A stretch of 11,889 nt of DNA from an uncultured Eubacteriales bacterium (lineage in GTDB: Bacteria; Bacillota; Clostridia; Oscillospirales; Oscillospiraceae). The translations under genes were made by a program, and so were the position numbers. Of this stretch, positions 1-6,722 are shown piece after piece. Where the stretch lies: assembly GCA_902461475.1 (NCBI GenBank), contig CABPXX010000012.1, forward strand, positions 1-11,889, written 5' to 3'. The stretch's first letter is position 1. Every line of letters begins with the position of its first letter. The notes beneath the pieces are model-generated. The model searched no databases and was not told the origin of the DNA. It saw only the letters and a program-made list of their open reading frames with translations.

Positions 1-2303
1 TGGGCGGCGATGTCCTCCAGGGTGATACCGCCGATGCGGCTGATGGTACCGGTAAAGTAGGTGTCGATGACTTCACGGCTGATGCCGATGCACTCAAAAA
101 TCTGGCTCCCCTGGTAGGACTGGATGGTGGAGATGCCCATCTTAGAGGCGATCTTCACGATGCCCTGGAGGATGGCGTGGTCGTAGTCCTCCACGGCGGC
201 GTAGTAGTCCTTATGCAGCAGACCGTCCTGCACCAGCTGAGCCACCGTGGCGTGGGCCAGGTAGGGGTTGACGGCGCAGGCGCCGTAGCCCAGTAGACAG
301 GCAAAGTGGTGCACCTCCCGGGGCTCCCCGGACTCCAGAATCAGGGACATGGCCGTGCACTTCTTGGTCTTCACCAGGTACTTGTGCACCGCCGACACCG
401 CCAACAGGGACGGAATGGCCACGTGGTTTTCGTCCACCCCACGGTCGGAGAGGATGAGGATGGTGGCTCCCTTGCGGTAGGCCTTGTCCACCTGGACAAA
501 CAGCTGCTCCAGCACCCGGTCCATGGGGGGATTTTTATAATAGAGGATGGAGACCGTGGCCACCTGAAAGCCAGGGCGGTTCATGGTCTTGATCTCCAAC
601 AGGTCCAGGTCGTTCAAAATGGGGTTGTTGATTTTCAGCACCCGGCAGTTCTCGGGCTGCTCCTGGAGCAGATTTCCGTTTTTTCCGGCGTAGACGGTGG
701 TGGAGGTGACGATCTTCTCCCGCACCGAGTCGATGGGCGGGTTGGTCACCTGGGCGAACATCTGCTTAAAGTAGTGGAACAGGGGCTGATACTGGTGGGA
801 GAGCACCGCCAGAGGGGTGTCCACACCCATGGCCCCAATGGGCTCACTGCCATTGAGGGCCATGGCGCACACGCTGTTGCGGTACTCCTCATAGGTGTAG
901 CCGAAGGCCATTTGCAGCCGGGCGCAGTACTCCCGGCTCAGAGGGGGCACCGGCTGGTTGGGCACCTTCAAGTCGTGGAGCTCCACCAGGTTGCTGTCCA
1001 GCCACTCCCCGTAGGGCTCCTTCCCGGCGTACCGCTCCTTGATCTCCTGGTCGGAGTACACCCGGCCCTGCACGGTATCCACCAGCAACATCTTCCCGGG
1101 GTGTAGCCGCTCCTTGGTGACGATCTGGTCTTCCGGGATGGGGAGCACACCCACCTCCGAGGAGAGGATGAGCCGCCCATCGCTGGTGATATAGTAGCGG
1201 GAGGGGCGCAGGCCGTTGCGGTCCAGCACCACCCCCATCATATCGCCGTCCGAGAAAAGAATGGAGGCGGGGCCGTCCCAGGGCTCCATCATGGTGGCGT
1301 AGTACTGGTAGAAGTCCCGGAGGGGCTGGGAGATGGTGTCGTTGTGACTCCAGGGCTCGGGGATGGCTACCATTACCGCCAGCGGCAACTCCATGCCGCT
1401 CATGACCAGAAACTCCAGGGTGTTGTCCAGCATAGCCGAGTCGGAGCCGTCGGCGTGGATCACCGGAAGCACCTTGGTCAAGTCATCTTCTGAGAAGGCG
1501 GGGGTGGACATGGTCTCCTCCCGGGCCTGCATCTTGTCGGCGTTGCCCCGGATGGCGTTGATCTCCCCGTTGTGGACGATGAAGCGGTTGGGGTGGGCCC
1601 GCTCCCAGCTGGGGTTGGTGTTGGTGGAGAATCGGGAGTGCACCAGGGCGATGGCCGAGTCGAAGTCCTCATCCTGCAAATCCAAAAAGAAGGTGCGCAG
1701 CTGCCCCACCAGGAACATCCCCTTATAGACCATGGTGCGGCTGGACAGAGAGGGCACATAGGTGTTATCATTGCTCTGCTCAAAGACCCGGCGCACCATG
1801 TACAGCTTCCGGTCAAAGGCCAGACCCGCCGGGATGTCCTGGGGCTTTTTCACAAAGCCCTGGTAGATGGCAGGCATACACGCCAGGGCCTTCTCTCCCA
1901 GCACCTGGGGAGCGGTGGGCACTGGACGCCAGCCCAAAAACTCCAGCCCCTCCTTAGCCACAATGACCTCGAACATCTTCATGGCCCGGATGCGCTTTAG
2001 TTCGTCCTGGGGAAAGAAGAACATGCCAACGCCGTATTCCCGCTCCCCGCCCAGAGCAATGCCCAATTGGGCACATACTTTGGTGAAAAAGCGGTGGCTG
2101 ATCTGAACCAGAATGCCCACGCCGTCCCCGGTCTTCCCCTGGGCATCTTTTCCGGCCCGGTGTTCCAGGTTTTCCACAATGTGCAGGGCATCTGCCACAA
2201 TTTGATGGGTTTTCCGGCCGTGGATGTCCACAACGGCCCCGATGCCGCAGTTGTCATGCTCCAGCTGTGGGCAGTATAGGGTTTGCATGGATGGCTTTGT
2301 CAT
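1..2303 (-). CDS. gltB: Glutamate synthase, large (alpha) subunit, N-terminal part; runs off left edge
   Basis: Glutamate synthase makes two glutamates from glutamine and 2-oxoglutarate. About 767 codons are visible, uninterrupted from the ATG at 2303 to the edge; in-frame Met codons checked along the length keep one frame. The start follows AGGGGGAG by 7 bases. The protein opens with an 18-residue propeptide before Cys19 (HDNCGIG), the expected N-terminal nucleophile of the class II glutaminase domain once processed. Further glutaminase motifs are HSRFSTNTNPSWERAHPNRF (from His222) and NGEINA (from Asn245). The central domain follows, up to FTGTISRIGG near residue 755. The FMN and Fe-S domains would lie outside the window, so the electron donor (NADPH or ferredoxin) cannot be told. 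It is divergent from glnN and shares its control region. Confidence 0.96.
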   Translation of the reverse strand, partial: MTKPSMQTLYCPQLEHDNCGIGAVVDIHGRKTHQIVADALHIVENLEHRAGKDAQGKTGDGVGILVQISHRFFTKVCAQLGIALGGEREYGVGMFFFPQDELKRIRAMKMFEVIVAKEGLEFLGWRPVPTAPQVLGEKALACMPAIYQGFVKKPQDIPAGLAFDRKLYMVRRVFEQSNDNTYVPSLSSRTMVYKGMFLVGQLRTFFLDLQDEDFDSAIALVHSRFSTNTNPSWERAHPNRFIVHNGEINAIRGNADKMQAREETMSTPAFSEDDLTKVLPVIHADGSDSAMLDNTLEFLVMSGMELPLAVMVAIPEPWSHNDTISQPLRDFYQYYATMMEPWDGPASILFSDGDMMGVVLDRNGLRPSRYYITSDGRLILSSEVGVLPIPEDQIVTKERLHPGKMLLVDTVQGRVYSDQEIKERYAGKEPYGEWLDSNLVELHDLKVPNQPVPPLSREYCARLQMAFGYTYEEYRNSVCAMALNGSEPIGAMGVDTPLAVLSHQYQPLFHYFKQMFAQVTNPPIDSVREKIVTSTTVYAGKNGNLLQEQPENCRVLKINNPILNDLDLLEIKTMNRPGFQVATVSILYYKNPPMDRVLEQLFVQVDKAYRKGATILILSDRGVDENHVAIPSLLAVSAVHKYLVKTKKCTAMSLILESGEPREVHHFACLLGYGACAVNPYLAHATVAQLVQDGLLHKDYYAAVEDYDHAILQGIVKIASKMGISTIQSYQGSQIFECIGISREVIDTYFTGTISRIGGITLEDIAA

Positions 2304-2450
2304 AGTGACTCCCCCTTTGGAATATCTGTAAAACGAACACAAGGGCGCCAAAGAACCCTCAGACCACCTTGCCCGTGGGATTCCTTGACACCCTTGTCAA
2401 ACTCCTATTGGTAAATACATCCGTGCGCTGTGCACGGACTATTTATTTCG
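2304..2450 (-). promoter_or_regulatory. gltB 5' leader with alternative RNA hairpins
   Basis: About 145 nt separate the predicted start point (near 2448) from the gltB ATG. The leader RNA can fold into: hairpin 1, stem UCCGUGC/GCACGGA (2438-2420); hairpin 2, UUGACA-AGGG-UGUCAA (2400-2385), a perfect dyad; a longer stem, ACAAGGGUGUC (2397-2387) with GGCGCCCUUGU (2349-2339, two G-U pairs), followed by the fairly U-rich GUUCGUUUU; and CUUUGG (2353-2348) with CCAAAG (2320-2315), which would cover the Shine-Dalgarno. Hairpin 2 and the long stem share bases, as do the long stem and the SD-covering hairpin, so they are mutually exclusive. The pairings are seen; regulation by them is inferred. Confidence 0.4.
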
Positions 2451-2454
2451 TTAA

Positions 2455-2483
2455 AGTATACGACACACCCTCCAGGTTGTCAA
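2455..2483 (-). promoter_or_regulatory. gltB promoter (sigma-A type)
   Basis: On the minus strand, TTGACA (2483-2478) is followed after 17 bases by TATACT (2460-2455). The -35 is perfect, the -10 differs from TATAAT at one position, and spacing is optimal. The predicted start is near 2448. No other gene lies between it and gltB. Confidence 0.8.
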
Positions 2484-2499
2484 CCCCTTAGAACACAAA

Positions 2500-2524
2500 T
2501 GGCAGTTTTCACAAGTTTCTGCCA
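2500..2524. promoter_or_regulatory. Inverted repeat between the divergent gltB and glnN promoters; candidate operator
   Basis: TGGCAG (2500-2505) and CTGCCA (2519-2524) are perfect 6-base arms with 13 bases between them. The centre is about 64 bases upstream of the predicted gltB start and about 82 upstream of the glnN start, a position suited to an activator shared by two divergent promoters. It does not fit the GlnR/TnrA consensus (TGTNA-N7-TNACA). The cognate regulator is unknown. Confidence 0.3.
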
Positions 2525-2558
2525 GAAACAGCCACTTTACTTTGCAGCATTTTCACAC

Positions 2559-2587
2559 TTGACTTTGGCGAAAACGGGGCGTATCAT
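2559..2587 (+). promoter_or_regulatory. glnN promoter (sigma-A type)
   Basis: TTGACT (2559-2564), a 17-base spacer, then TATCAT (2582-2587). Each hexamer differs from consensus at one position. The predicted start is near 2594, only a few bases before the leader hairpin at 2601. Confidence 0.75.
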
Positions 2588-2600
2588 AGGCCCATCCAAC

Positions 2601-2655
2601 GGACAACGACGTCATGGAGCTTAGTTCTATGACGTCGCTGTCCGTTTTTATTTTC
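2601..2655 (+). terminator. Intrinsic terminator (attenuator) in the glnN leader
   Basis: Arms 2601-2615 and 2629-2643 are complementary over 15 bp with one A/C mismatch. Up to three further pairs (including G-U) leave a loop of about 7 nt. The run GTTTTTATTTTC follows directly. It therefore lies downstream of the glnN promoter and upstream of the glnN ribosome binding site. There is no T-tract on the other strand, so it cannot serve gltB. The position implies conditional read-through; the trigger is not evident from the sequence. Confidence 0.75.
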
Positions 2656-2667
2656 TGAAGAGGATGG

Positions 2668-4736
2668 ATGAACATGACGAACGTGCCCAGCTATTTTGGA
2701 AGTCAGGTATTTGACCAGCGTGTGATGAAGGCCCGCCTTCCTCAAGATATTTACCGTTCCCTGCGCTGTACCATGGAGGAGGGAACGCCCCTGGACCTGC
2801 CCGTGGCCAATGTAGTGGCCGCCGCCATGCGGGACTGGGCGGTGGAGCAGGGTGCCACACACTTCACTCACTGGTTCCAGCCTATGACCGGCGTCACCGC
2901 CGAAAAGCACGACAGCTTCATCTCCCCCGCCCCCGATGGCGGCGTGACTATGGAGTTCTCCGGCAAGGAGCTGATCCGGGGGGAGCCCGACGCCTCCTCC
3001 TTCCCGTCCGGCGGGCTGCGGGCCACCTTTGAGGCCCGGGGTTACACCGCCTGGGCCCCCACCTCCTACGCCTTCATCAAGGGCAATACCCTGTGCATTC
3101 CCACCGCCTTCTGTTCCTACGGCGGCGAGGCACTGGACAAGAAAACCCCGCTGCTGCGCTCCATGGAGGCCCTGAACCGCCAGGCTCTGCGGGTGCTCCA
3201 TCTGCTAGGGGACACCGATGTGAAGTCGGTGCGCATCTCGGTGGGACCGGAACAGGAGTATTTCCTGGTGGACCGAAAGCTGTACGACCAGCGCCCCGAC
3301 CTCATCTACACGGGACGCACTCTCTTCGGTGCCCGCTCCCCCAAGGGCCAGGAGCTCAATGACCACTACTTCGGCAACATCAAGGAGCGGGTGGCCGCCT
3401 ATATGGAGGAGCTCAACGAAGAGCTGTGGAAGCTGGGCATTCTGGCCAAGACCCAGCACAACGAGGTGGCCCCCACGCAGCACGAGCTGGCCCCCATCTA
3501 CACCACCACCAACATCGCCACCGACCACAACCAGCTGACCATGGAAATCATGCAGAAGGTAGCCGCCAAGCACGGCCTGGTGTGTCTGCTCCATGAGAAG
3601 CCCTTCGCCGGGGGCAACGGCTCGGGCAAGCACAACAACTGGTCCATGGCCACCAACACTGGAGTGAACCTCCTCTCCCCCGGCGCCAAGCCCCACGAGA
3701 ACACCCGGTTCCTCCTCTTCCTGTGCGCTGTCATCCAGGCGGTGGACGACTACCGTGCTTGGCCCGCGGCCGGGCCCCCCACGAAGCGCCCCCCGCCGTG
3801 GTGTCCATCTTCCTGGGGGATGAGCTGTCCGGCATTCTCAAGTCCATGGAGGAGGGCAGCCAGTACACCGCCCCCCAGACCGAGCGCGTGAAACTGGGGG
3901 TCCACGCCCTGCCCCCGCTTCCCCGGGACACCACCGACCGCAACCGCACCTCCCCCTTCGCCTTCACAGGCAACAAGTTTGAGTTCCGTATGTTGGGCTC
4001 CTCCAACTCCATCGCCTGCACCAACATGATGCTCAACGCCGCTGTGGCGGAGTCCCTGCGCCAGTACGCCGACCGCCTGGAACAGGCCCAGGATCGGGTG
4101 GCGGAAATCCACCACATTCTCCGGGACGTCATCCGCCAGCACAAGCGCATCCTCTTTGACGGCAACGGCTACGACGAGAGCTGGATTGACGAGGCCAAGT
4201 CCCGTGGACTTCTCAACCTGCCCACCACCGCCGACTGCATGCCCTACCTGCTCCACGAGAAAAACGTGGAGATGCTCACCCGCCACGGGGTGTTCTCCGT
4301 GCCCGAGCTCCACTCCCGCTGTGAGATCATGCTGGACAACTACTGCAAGACCGTGGAGATTGAGGCCAACACTATGATCGACATGGCCCGCCAGGATATT
4401 CTCCCCGCGGTCCAGAACTACGCCACCCACGTGGCCCAGGGCATCGCTGCCAAGCGCAGCGTGGCGGACACTCTGCCCTGCACCCACGAGACCAAGCTGC
4501 TGGAACAGCTGAGCACCCTCACCGACCAGATCGCCCAGGGCATGGAGGCCCTGGAGGTGGTGACGGACCGCGTAGAGCAGATGGCGGATGTCACTGCCAC
4601 CTCGGAGGCGGTGCGGGACGAGATGCTCCCCGCCATGGCCCAGCTGCGCCAGGCGGTGGACCAGGCCGAGACCATCACCGCCAGTTCCTTCTGGCCCTAC
4701 CCCTCCTACGGACAGCTGCTGTTCGGGGTTCGGTAA
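2668..4736 (+). pseudogene. glnN: Glutamine synthetase type III, frameshifted with a short internal deletion (or sequence error)
   Basis: GSIII joins ammonia to glutamate using ATP. The first frame (2668 to about 3753, 362 codons) carries [18 protein letters not shown], the metal/glutamate-site [10 protein letters not shown] (from Gly193), [13 protein letters not shown] and [14 protein letters not shown] (from Phe313). After VDDY (Tyr362) the frame is lost. It resumes one base out of phase at [15 protein letters not shown] (from 3783) and runs to 4736 with FEFRMLGSSNS and the family C-terminus WPYPSYGQLLF. Only 29 bases separate TAC (3751-3753) and GAA (3783), where the family normally has about 20 residues of the LR(A/V)S.ASAGNDHRLGA.EAPP type (from memory). 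Restored, it would be about 700 residues, normal for GSIII. ATG 2668 is 4 bases after GAAGAGG; ATG 2674 (MTNVPSYF) is 10 after and equally possible. As written it cannot give a full enzyme; every other part looks under selection. Confidence 0.9.
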
Positions 4737-4761
4737 TTACAACACCTATTTGAATATACAT

Positions 4762-4799
4762 GCCTGTGCCCATACCTCCACCGGGGTATGGGCACAGGC
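4762..4799 (+). promoter_or_regulatory. Strong hairpin between glnN and asnB, abutting the asnB ribosome binding site
   Basis: Arms 4762-4776 and 4785-4799 are perfectly complementary over 15 bp; U-G and C-G pairs can extend this to 17 bp around a 4-base loop. No T-tract follows on either strand, so it is not a classic terminator. It ends 3 bases before AAGGAGG (4803-4809) of asnB. Likely roles are 3'-end protection of a processed glnN mRNA or control of asnB translation (inference). I found no convincing separate promoter in this 81-bp gap, so asnB is probably co-transcribed with glnN. Confidence 0.6.
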
Positions 4800-4817
4800 G
4801 CACAAGGAGGCATCAAC

Positions 4818-6395
4818 ATGTGTTCCATTATGGGATATTGCACCCCAAACGCTGACGTGACAGCATTTACCCAAGGCTTCTACAAAACCAAGTCCCGTGG
4901 CCCGGACAACTCCCGCATTGTGGACACCGGAATGGGGCTGCTGGGCTTTCACCGCCTGGCCATTATGGGGCTACAGCCCCAGGGAATGCAGCCCTTCGTT
5001 CTCCACGGCTGCTATGGGGTATGCAACGGAGAGCTATACGGCTTTGAGGCCATACGGGAACAACTCAAGGACAAATACACCTTTCAGAGCCAGTCCGACT
5101 GTGAGATTCTCCTCCCTCTCTATTTAGAGCACGGGGTGGACCTGTTCGCCCAGCTGGATGCGGAGTTTGCCTGCATCATTCTGGACCCCCAGGGCGGCCA
5201 CGTGATCGCAGCCCGGGACCCTCTGGGCATTCGTCCCCTATACTACGGCTACGACCAGGCCGGGGCCATTCTCTTTGCCAGCGAGCCCAAAAACCTGGTG
5301 GGATTGGTGGGGCGCATTCTCCCCTTCCCTCCTGGCCACTACTATCTGGATGGACAGTTTGTGTGCTATGCGGACATGACCTGCGTGGACCAGCTGGTGG
5401 AGGGAGACCTGGACACCATCTGCACCAACATCCGGGAGAAGCTGGTGGCCGGGAGTCAAAAACGCCTGGTGTCCGATGCCCCGGTAGGCTTTCTCCTCAG
5501 CGGCGGGCTGGACTCCTCTCTGGTGTGCGCGGTAGCCGCCAAGGCGTCCTCCACTCCCATCCGCACCTTTGCCATCGGCATGGACCGGGATGCCATCGAC
5601 CTGAAATACTCCCGGGAGGTGGCCGACTACATCGGCAGCGACCACACCGAGATCATCATCACCCGGCAGGATGTGCTCACCGCTCTGGAGCCGGTAGTGG
5701 AGTTGCTGGCCACCTATGACATCACCACCATCCGGGCCAGCATTGGCATGTATCTGCTGTGCAAGGCCATCCATGAACGCACGGATATTCGGGTGCTCCT
5801 CACCGGGGAGATCTCCGACGAGCTGTTCGGCTACAAGTACACCGACTTTGCTCCCTCCCCCCAGGCCTTCCAGGAGGAGGCCGCCAAGCGGATTCGGGAA
5901 CTCCACATGTACGATGTGTTGCGGGCGGATCGGTGCATCTCCGTGAACTCCCTGGAGGCCCGGGTGCCCTTTGGTGACCTGGACTTTGTGCGCTATGTCA
6001 TGGCCATTGACCCACGTCTGAAGTGCAACACCTATGGCAAGGGAAAATACTTGCTCCGCCGTGCCTTTGAAGGGGATTGGCTGCCTCTGCACATTCTCTA
6101 CCGAGAGAAGGCGGCCTTCTCCGACGCTGTGGGCCACTCCATGGTGGACGACCTGAAAGCCTATGCAGAGACCTGCTACACCGACCAAGAATTCCAGGCT
6201 CGGCGCAAGATCTACACCCACGCCCAGCCCTTCACCAAGGAGTCTCTGCTCTACCGGGAACTGTTTGAAGCCCACTATCCCGGCCAGAGCCAGATGGTGA
6301 CCGACTTCTGGATGCCCAACAAGACTTGGCCAGGGTGCAACGTGGACGACCCCTCTGCCCGGGTACTGTCCAACTACGGAAACAGCGGGCTATAA
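4818..6395 (+). CDS. asnB: Asparagine synthase (glutamine-hydrolysing), AsnB type
   Basis: Makes asparagine from aspartate, glutamine and ATP through an aspartyl-AMP intermediate; 525 residues, slightly shorter than E. coli AsnB. The start is fixed at 4818 because class II glutaminases need Cys2 as processed N-terminus (MCSIMGYC) and AAGGAGG lies 8 bases upstream. An in-frame ATG at 4788 lies within the upstream hairpin and before the ribosome binding site. Glutaminase domain: Cys2, RGPD (27-30), Arg46, NGE (70-72), Asp94. Synthetase domain: the PP-loop SGGLDSS (228-234), then TYDITTIRAS and EARVPF. The usual GEG(S/A)DE motif reads GEISDE (330-335): the second Gly is Ile, but the presumed catalytic Glu331 is kept. 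It lies 81 bp after glnN, whose product glutamine is its nitrogen donor. Confidence 0.95.
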   Translation: MCSIMGYCTPNADVTAFTQGFYKTKSRGPDNSRIVDTGMGLLGFHRLAIMGLQPQGMQPFVLHGCYGVCNGELYGFEAIREQLKDKYTFQSQSDCEILLPLYLEHGVDLFAQLDAEFACIILDPQGGHVIAARDPLGIRPLYYGYDQAGAILFASEPKNLVGLVGRILPFPPGHYYLDGQFVCYADMTCVDQLVEGDLDTICTNIREKLVAGSQKRLVSDAPVGFLLSGGLDSSLVCAVAAKASSTPIRTFAIGMDRDAIDLKYSREVADYIGSDHTEIIITRQDVLTALEPVVELLATYDITTIRASIGMYLLCKAIHERTDIRVLLTGEISDELFGYKYTDFAPSPQAFQEEAAKRIRELHMYDVLRADRCISVNSLEARVPFGDLDFVRYVMAIDPRLKCNTYGKGKYLLRRAFEGDWLPLHILYREKAAFSDAVGHSMVDDLKAYAETCYTDQEFQARRKIYTHAQPFTKESLLYRELFEAHYPGQSQMVTDFWMPNKTWPGCNVDDPSARVLSNYGNSGL

Positions 6396-6400
6396 CCTAT

Positions 6401-6434
6401 AAACGGGAGCGGCGTGCCATCGCCGTTCCCGTTT
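6401..6434 (+). terminator. Probable terminator of the glnN-asnB unit
   Basis: Arms 6401-6414 (AAACGGGAGCGGCG) and 6421-6434 pair over 14 bp with one G-U, around a 6-base loop. The T-run is short (TTT at the end of the arm), so termination may be partial. It starts 5 bases after the asnB stop codon. The following stretch, 6435-6502, shows nothing I can recognise. Confidence 0.6.
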
Positions 6435-6502
6435 AGTGCTCCCATCCCCTGGAAATACTGAGAACGTACCTCCGTCCATCCTGGGCAAAGGGAAATTCAT
6501 CC

Positions 6503-6531
6503 TTGACTTTCTCCCACCCCCATGATAGAAT
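6503..6531 (+). promoter_or_regulatory. Promoter of the riboswitch-ATPase transcript
   Basis: TTGACT (6503-6508), 17 bases, TAGAAT (6526-6531). Each hexamer has one mismatch to consensus. The predicted start near 6538 coincides with the 5' strand of riboswitch stem P1. Confidence 0.75.
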
Positions 6532-6533
6532 TG

Positions 6534-6680
6534 ACGGCAGTTGAAAAGGGAGTAGTTTGAAGCTATGCCGTCAACACCTCGGTCAGCGTGCTGGCCTGGC
6601 GGTATGCACCCTGTGTGGTAACAAGACTTTTCGACAACTGTCGTTTTGCGGGCAGTTGGCGGGGGGTCTTTTTTATTTTG
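6534..6680 (+). ncRNA. yybP-ykoY family riboswitch (Mn2+-sensing) with expression platform
   Basis: Recognised by GGGAGTAG (6548-6555), CCGTCAACAC (6568-6577), GGCCTGGCGG (6593-6602) and AACAAGACTTTT (6620-6631), in the family's order. Stem P1 forms between 6534-6548 and 6627-6644: ACGGCAGTTG pairs with CAACTGTCGT and AAAAG with CTTTT, leaving CGA (6632-6634) bulged. The 3' strand of P1 is also the left arm of the terminator at 6623-6670, so the two folds exclude each other. A ligand-stabilised P1 would allow read-through, a transcriptional ON switch. The family is known to bind Mn2+ and to control Mn2+ exporters, including P-type ATPases. The conserved words were matched from memory, not by covariance search. 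Confidence 0.85.
6623..6678 (+). terminator. Riboswitch terminator upstream of the ATPase
   Basis: Arms 6623-6640 and 6653-6670 pair over 18 positions with one A/G mismatch and four U-G pairs, around a 12-base loop, followed by TTTTTTATTTT. The left arm overlaps the P1 3' strand, as expected of an expression platform. Confidence 0.85.
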
Positions 6681-6722
6681 CCTCTCCGCCCCCAACTCAA
6701 CACATGGAAGGAAGGAATACCA

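Noticed and set aside
2385..2400. Rex or GlnR/TnrA operator at the TTGACA-N4-TGTCAA dyad
   Set aside because: It matches neither consensus (TTGTTAA-N4-TTAACAA or TGTNA-N7-TNACA) and lies within the transcribed gltB leader, so an RNA hairpin is the simpler reading.
2385..2417. Plus-strand promoter from TTGACA at 2385
   Set aside because: No acceptable -10 occurs at 16-18 bases; the nearest AT-rich hexamer is 21 bases away.
3723..3786. Programmed -1 frameshift in glnN
   Set aside because: A frame change alone would not restore the missing conserved residues; about 30 bases are lacking, and I see no slippery heptamer followed by a clear stimulatory structure.
4788..4817. ATG 4788 as the asnB start
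   Set aside because: It lies inside the hairpin, upstream of the ribosome binding site, and would bury the Cys2 nucleophile.
5238..6275. 345-codon minus-strand open frame opposite asnB, and similar long antisense frames at 306-1106 (+) and 3750-4487 (-)
   Set aside because: They are shadows of asnB, gltB and glnN produced by high GC at third codon positions, with no ribosome binding site or known domain.
6588..6722. ATG 6588 as the ATPase start
   Set aside because: It lies within the riboswitch aptamer; ATG 6723 has a good ribosome binding site and gives the normal family N-terminus.
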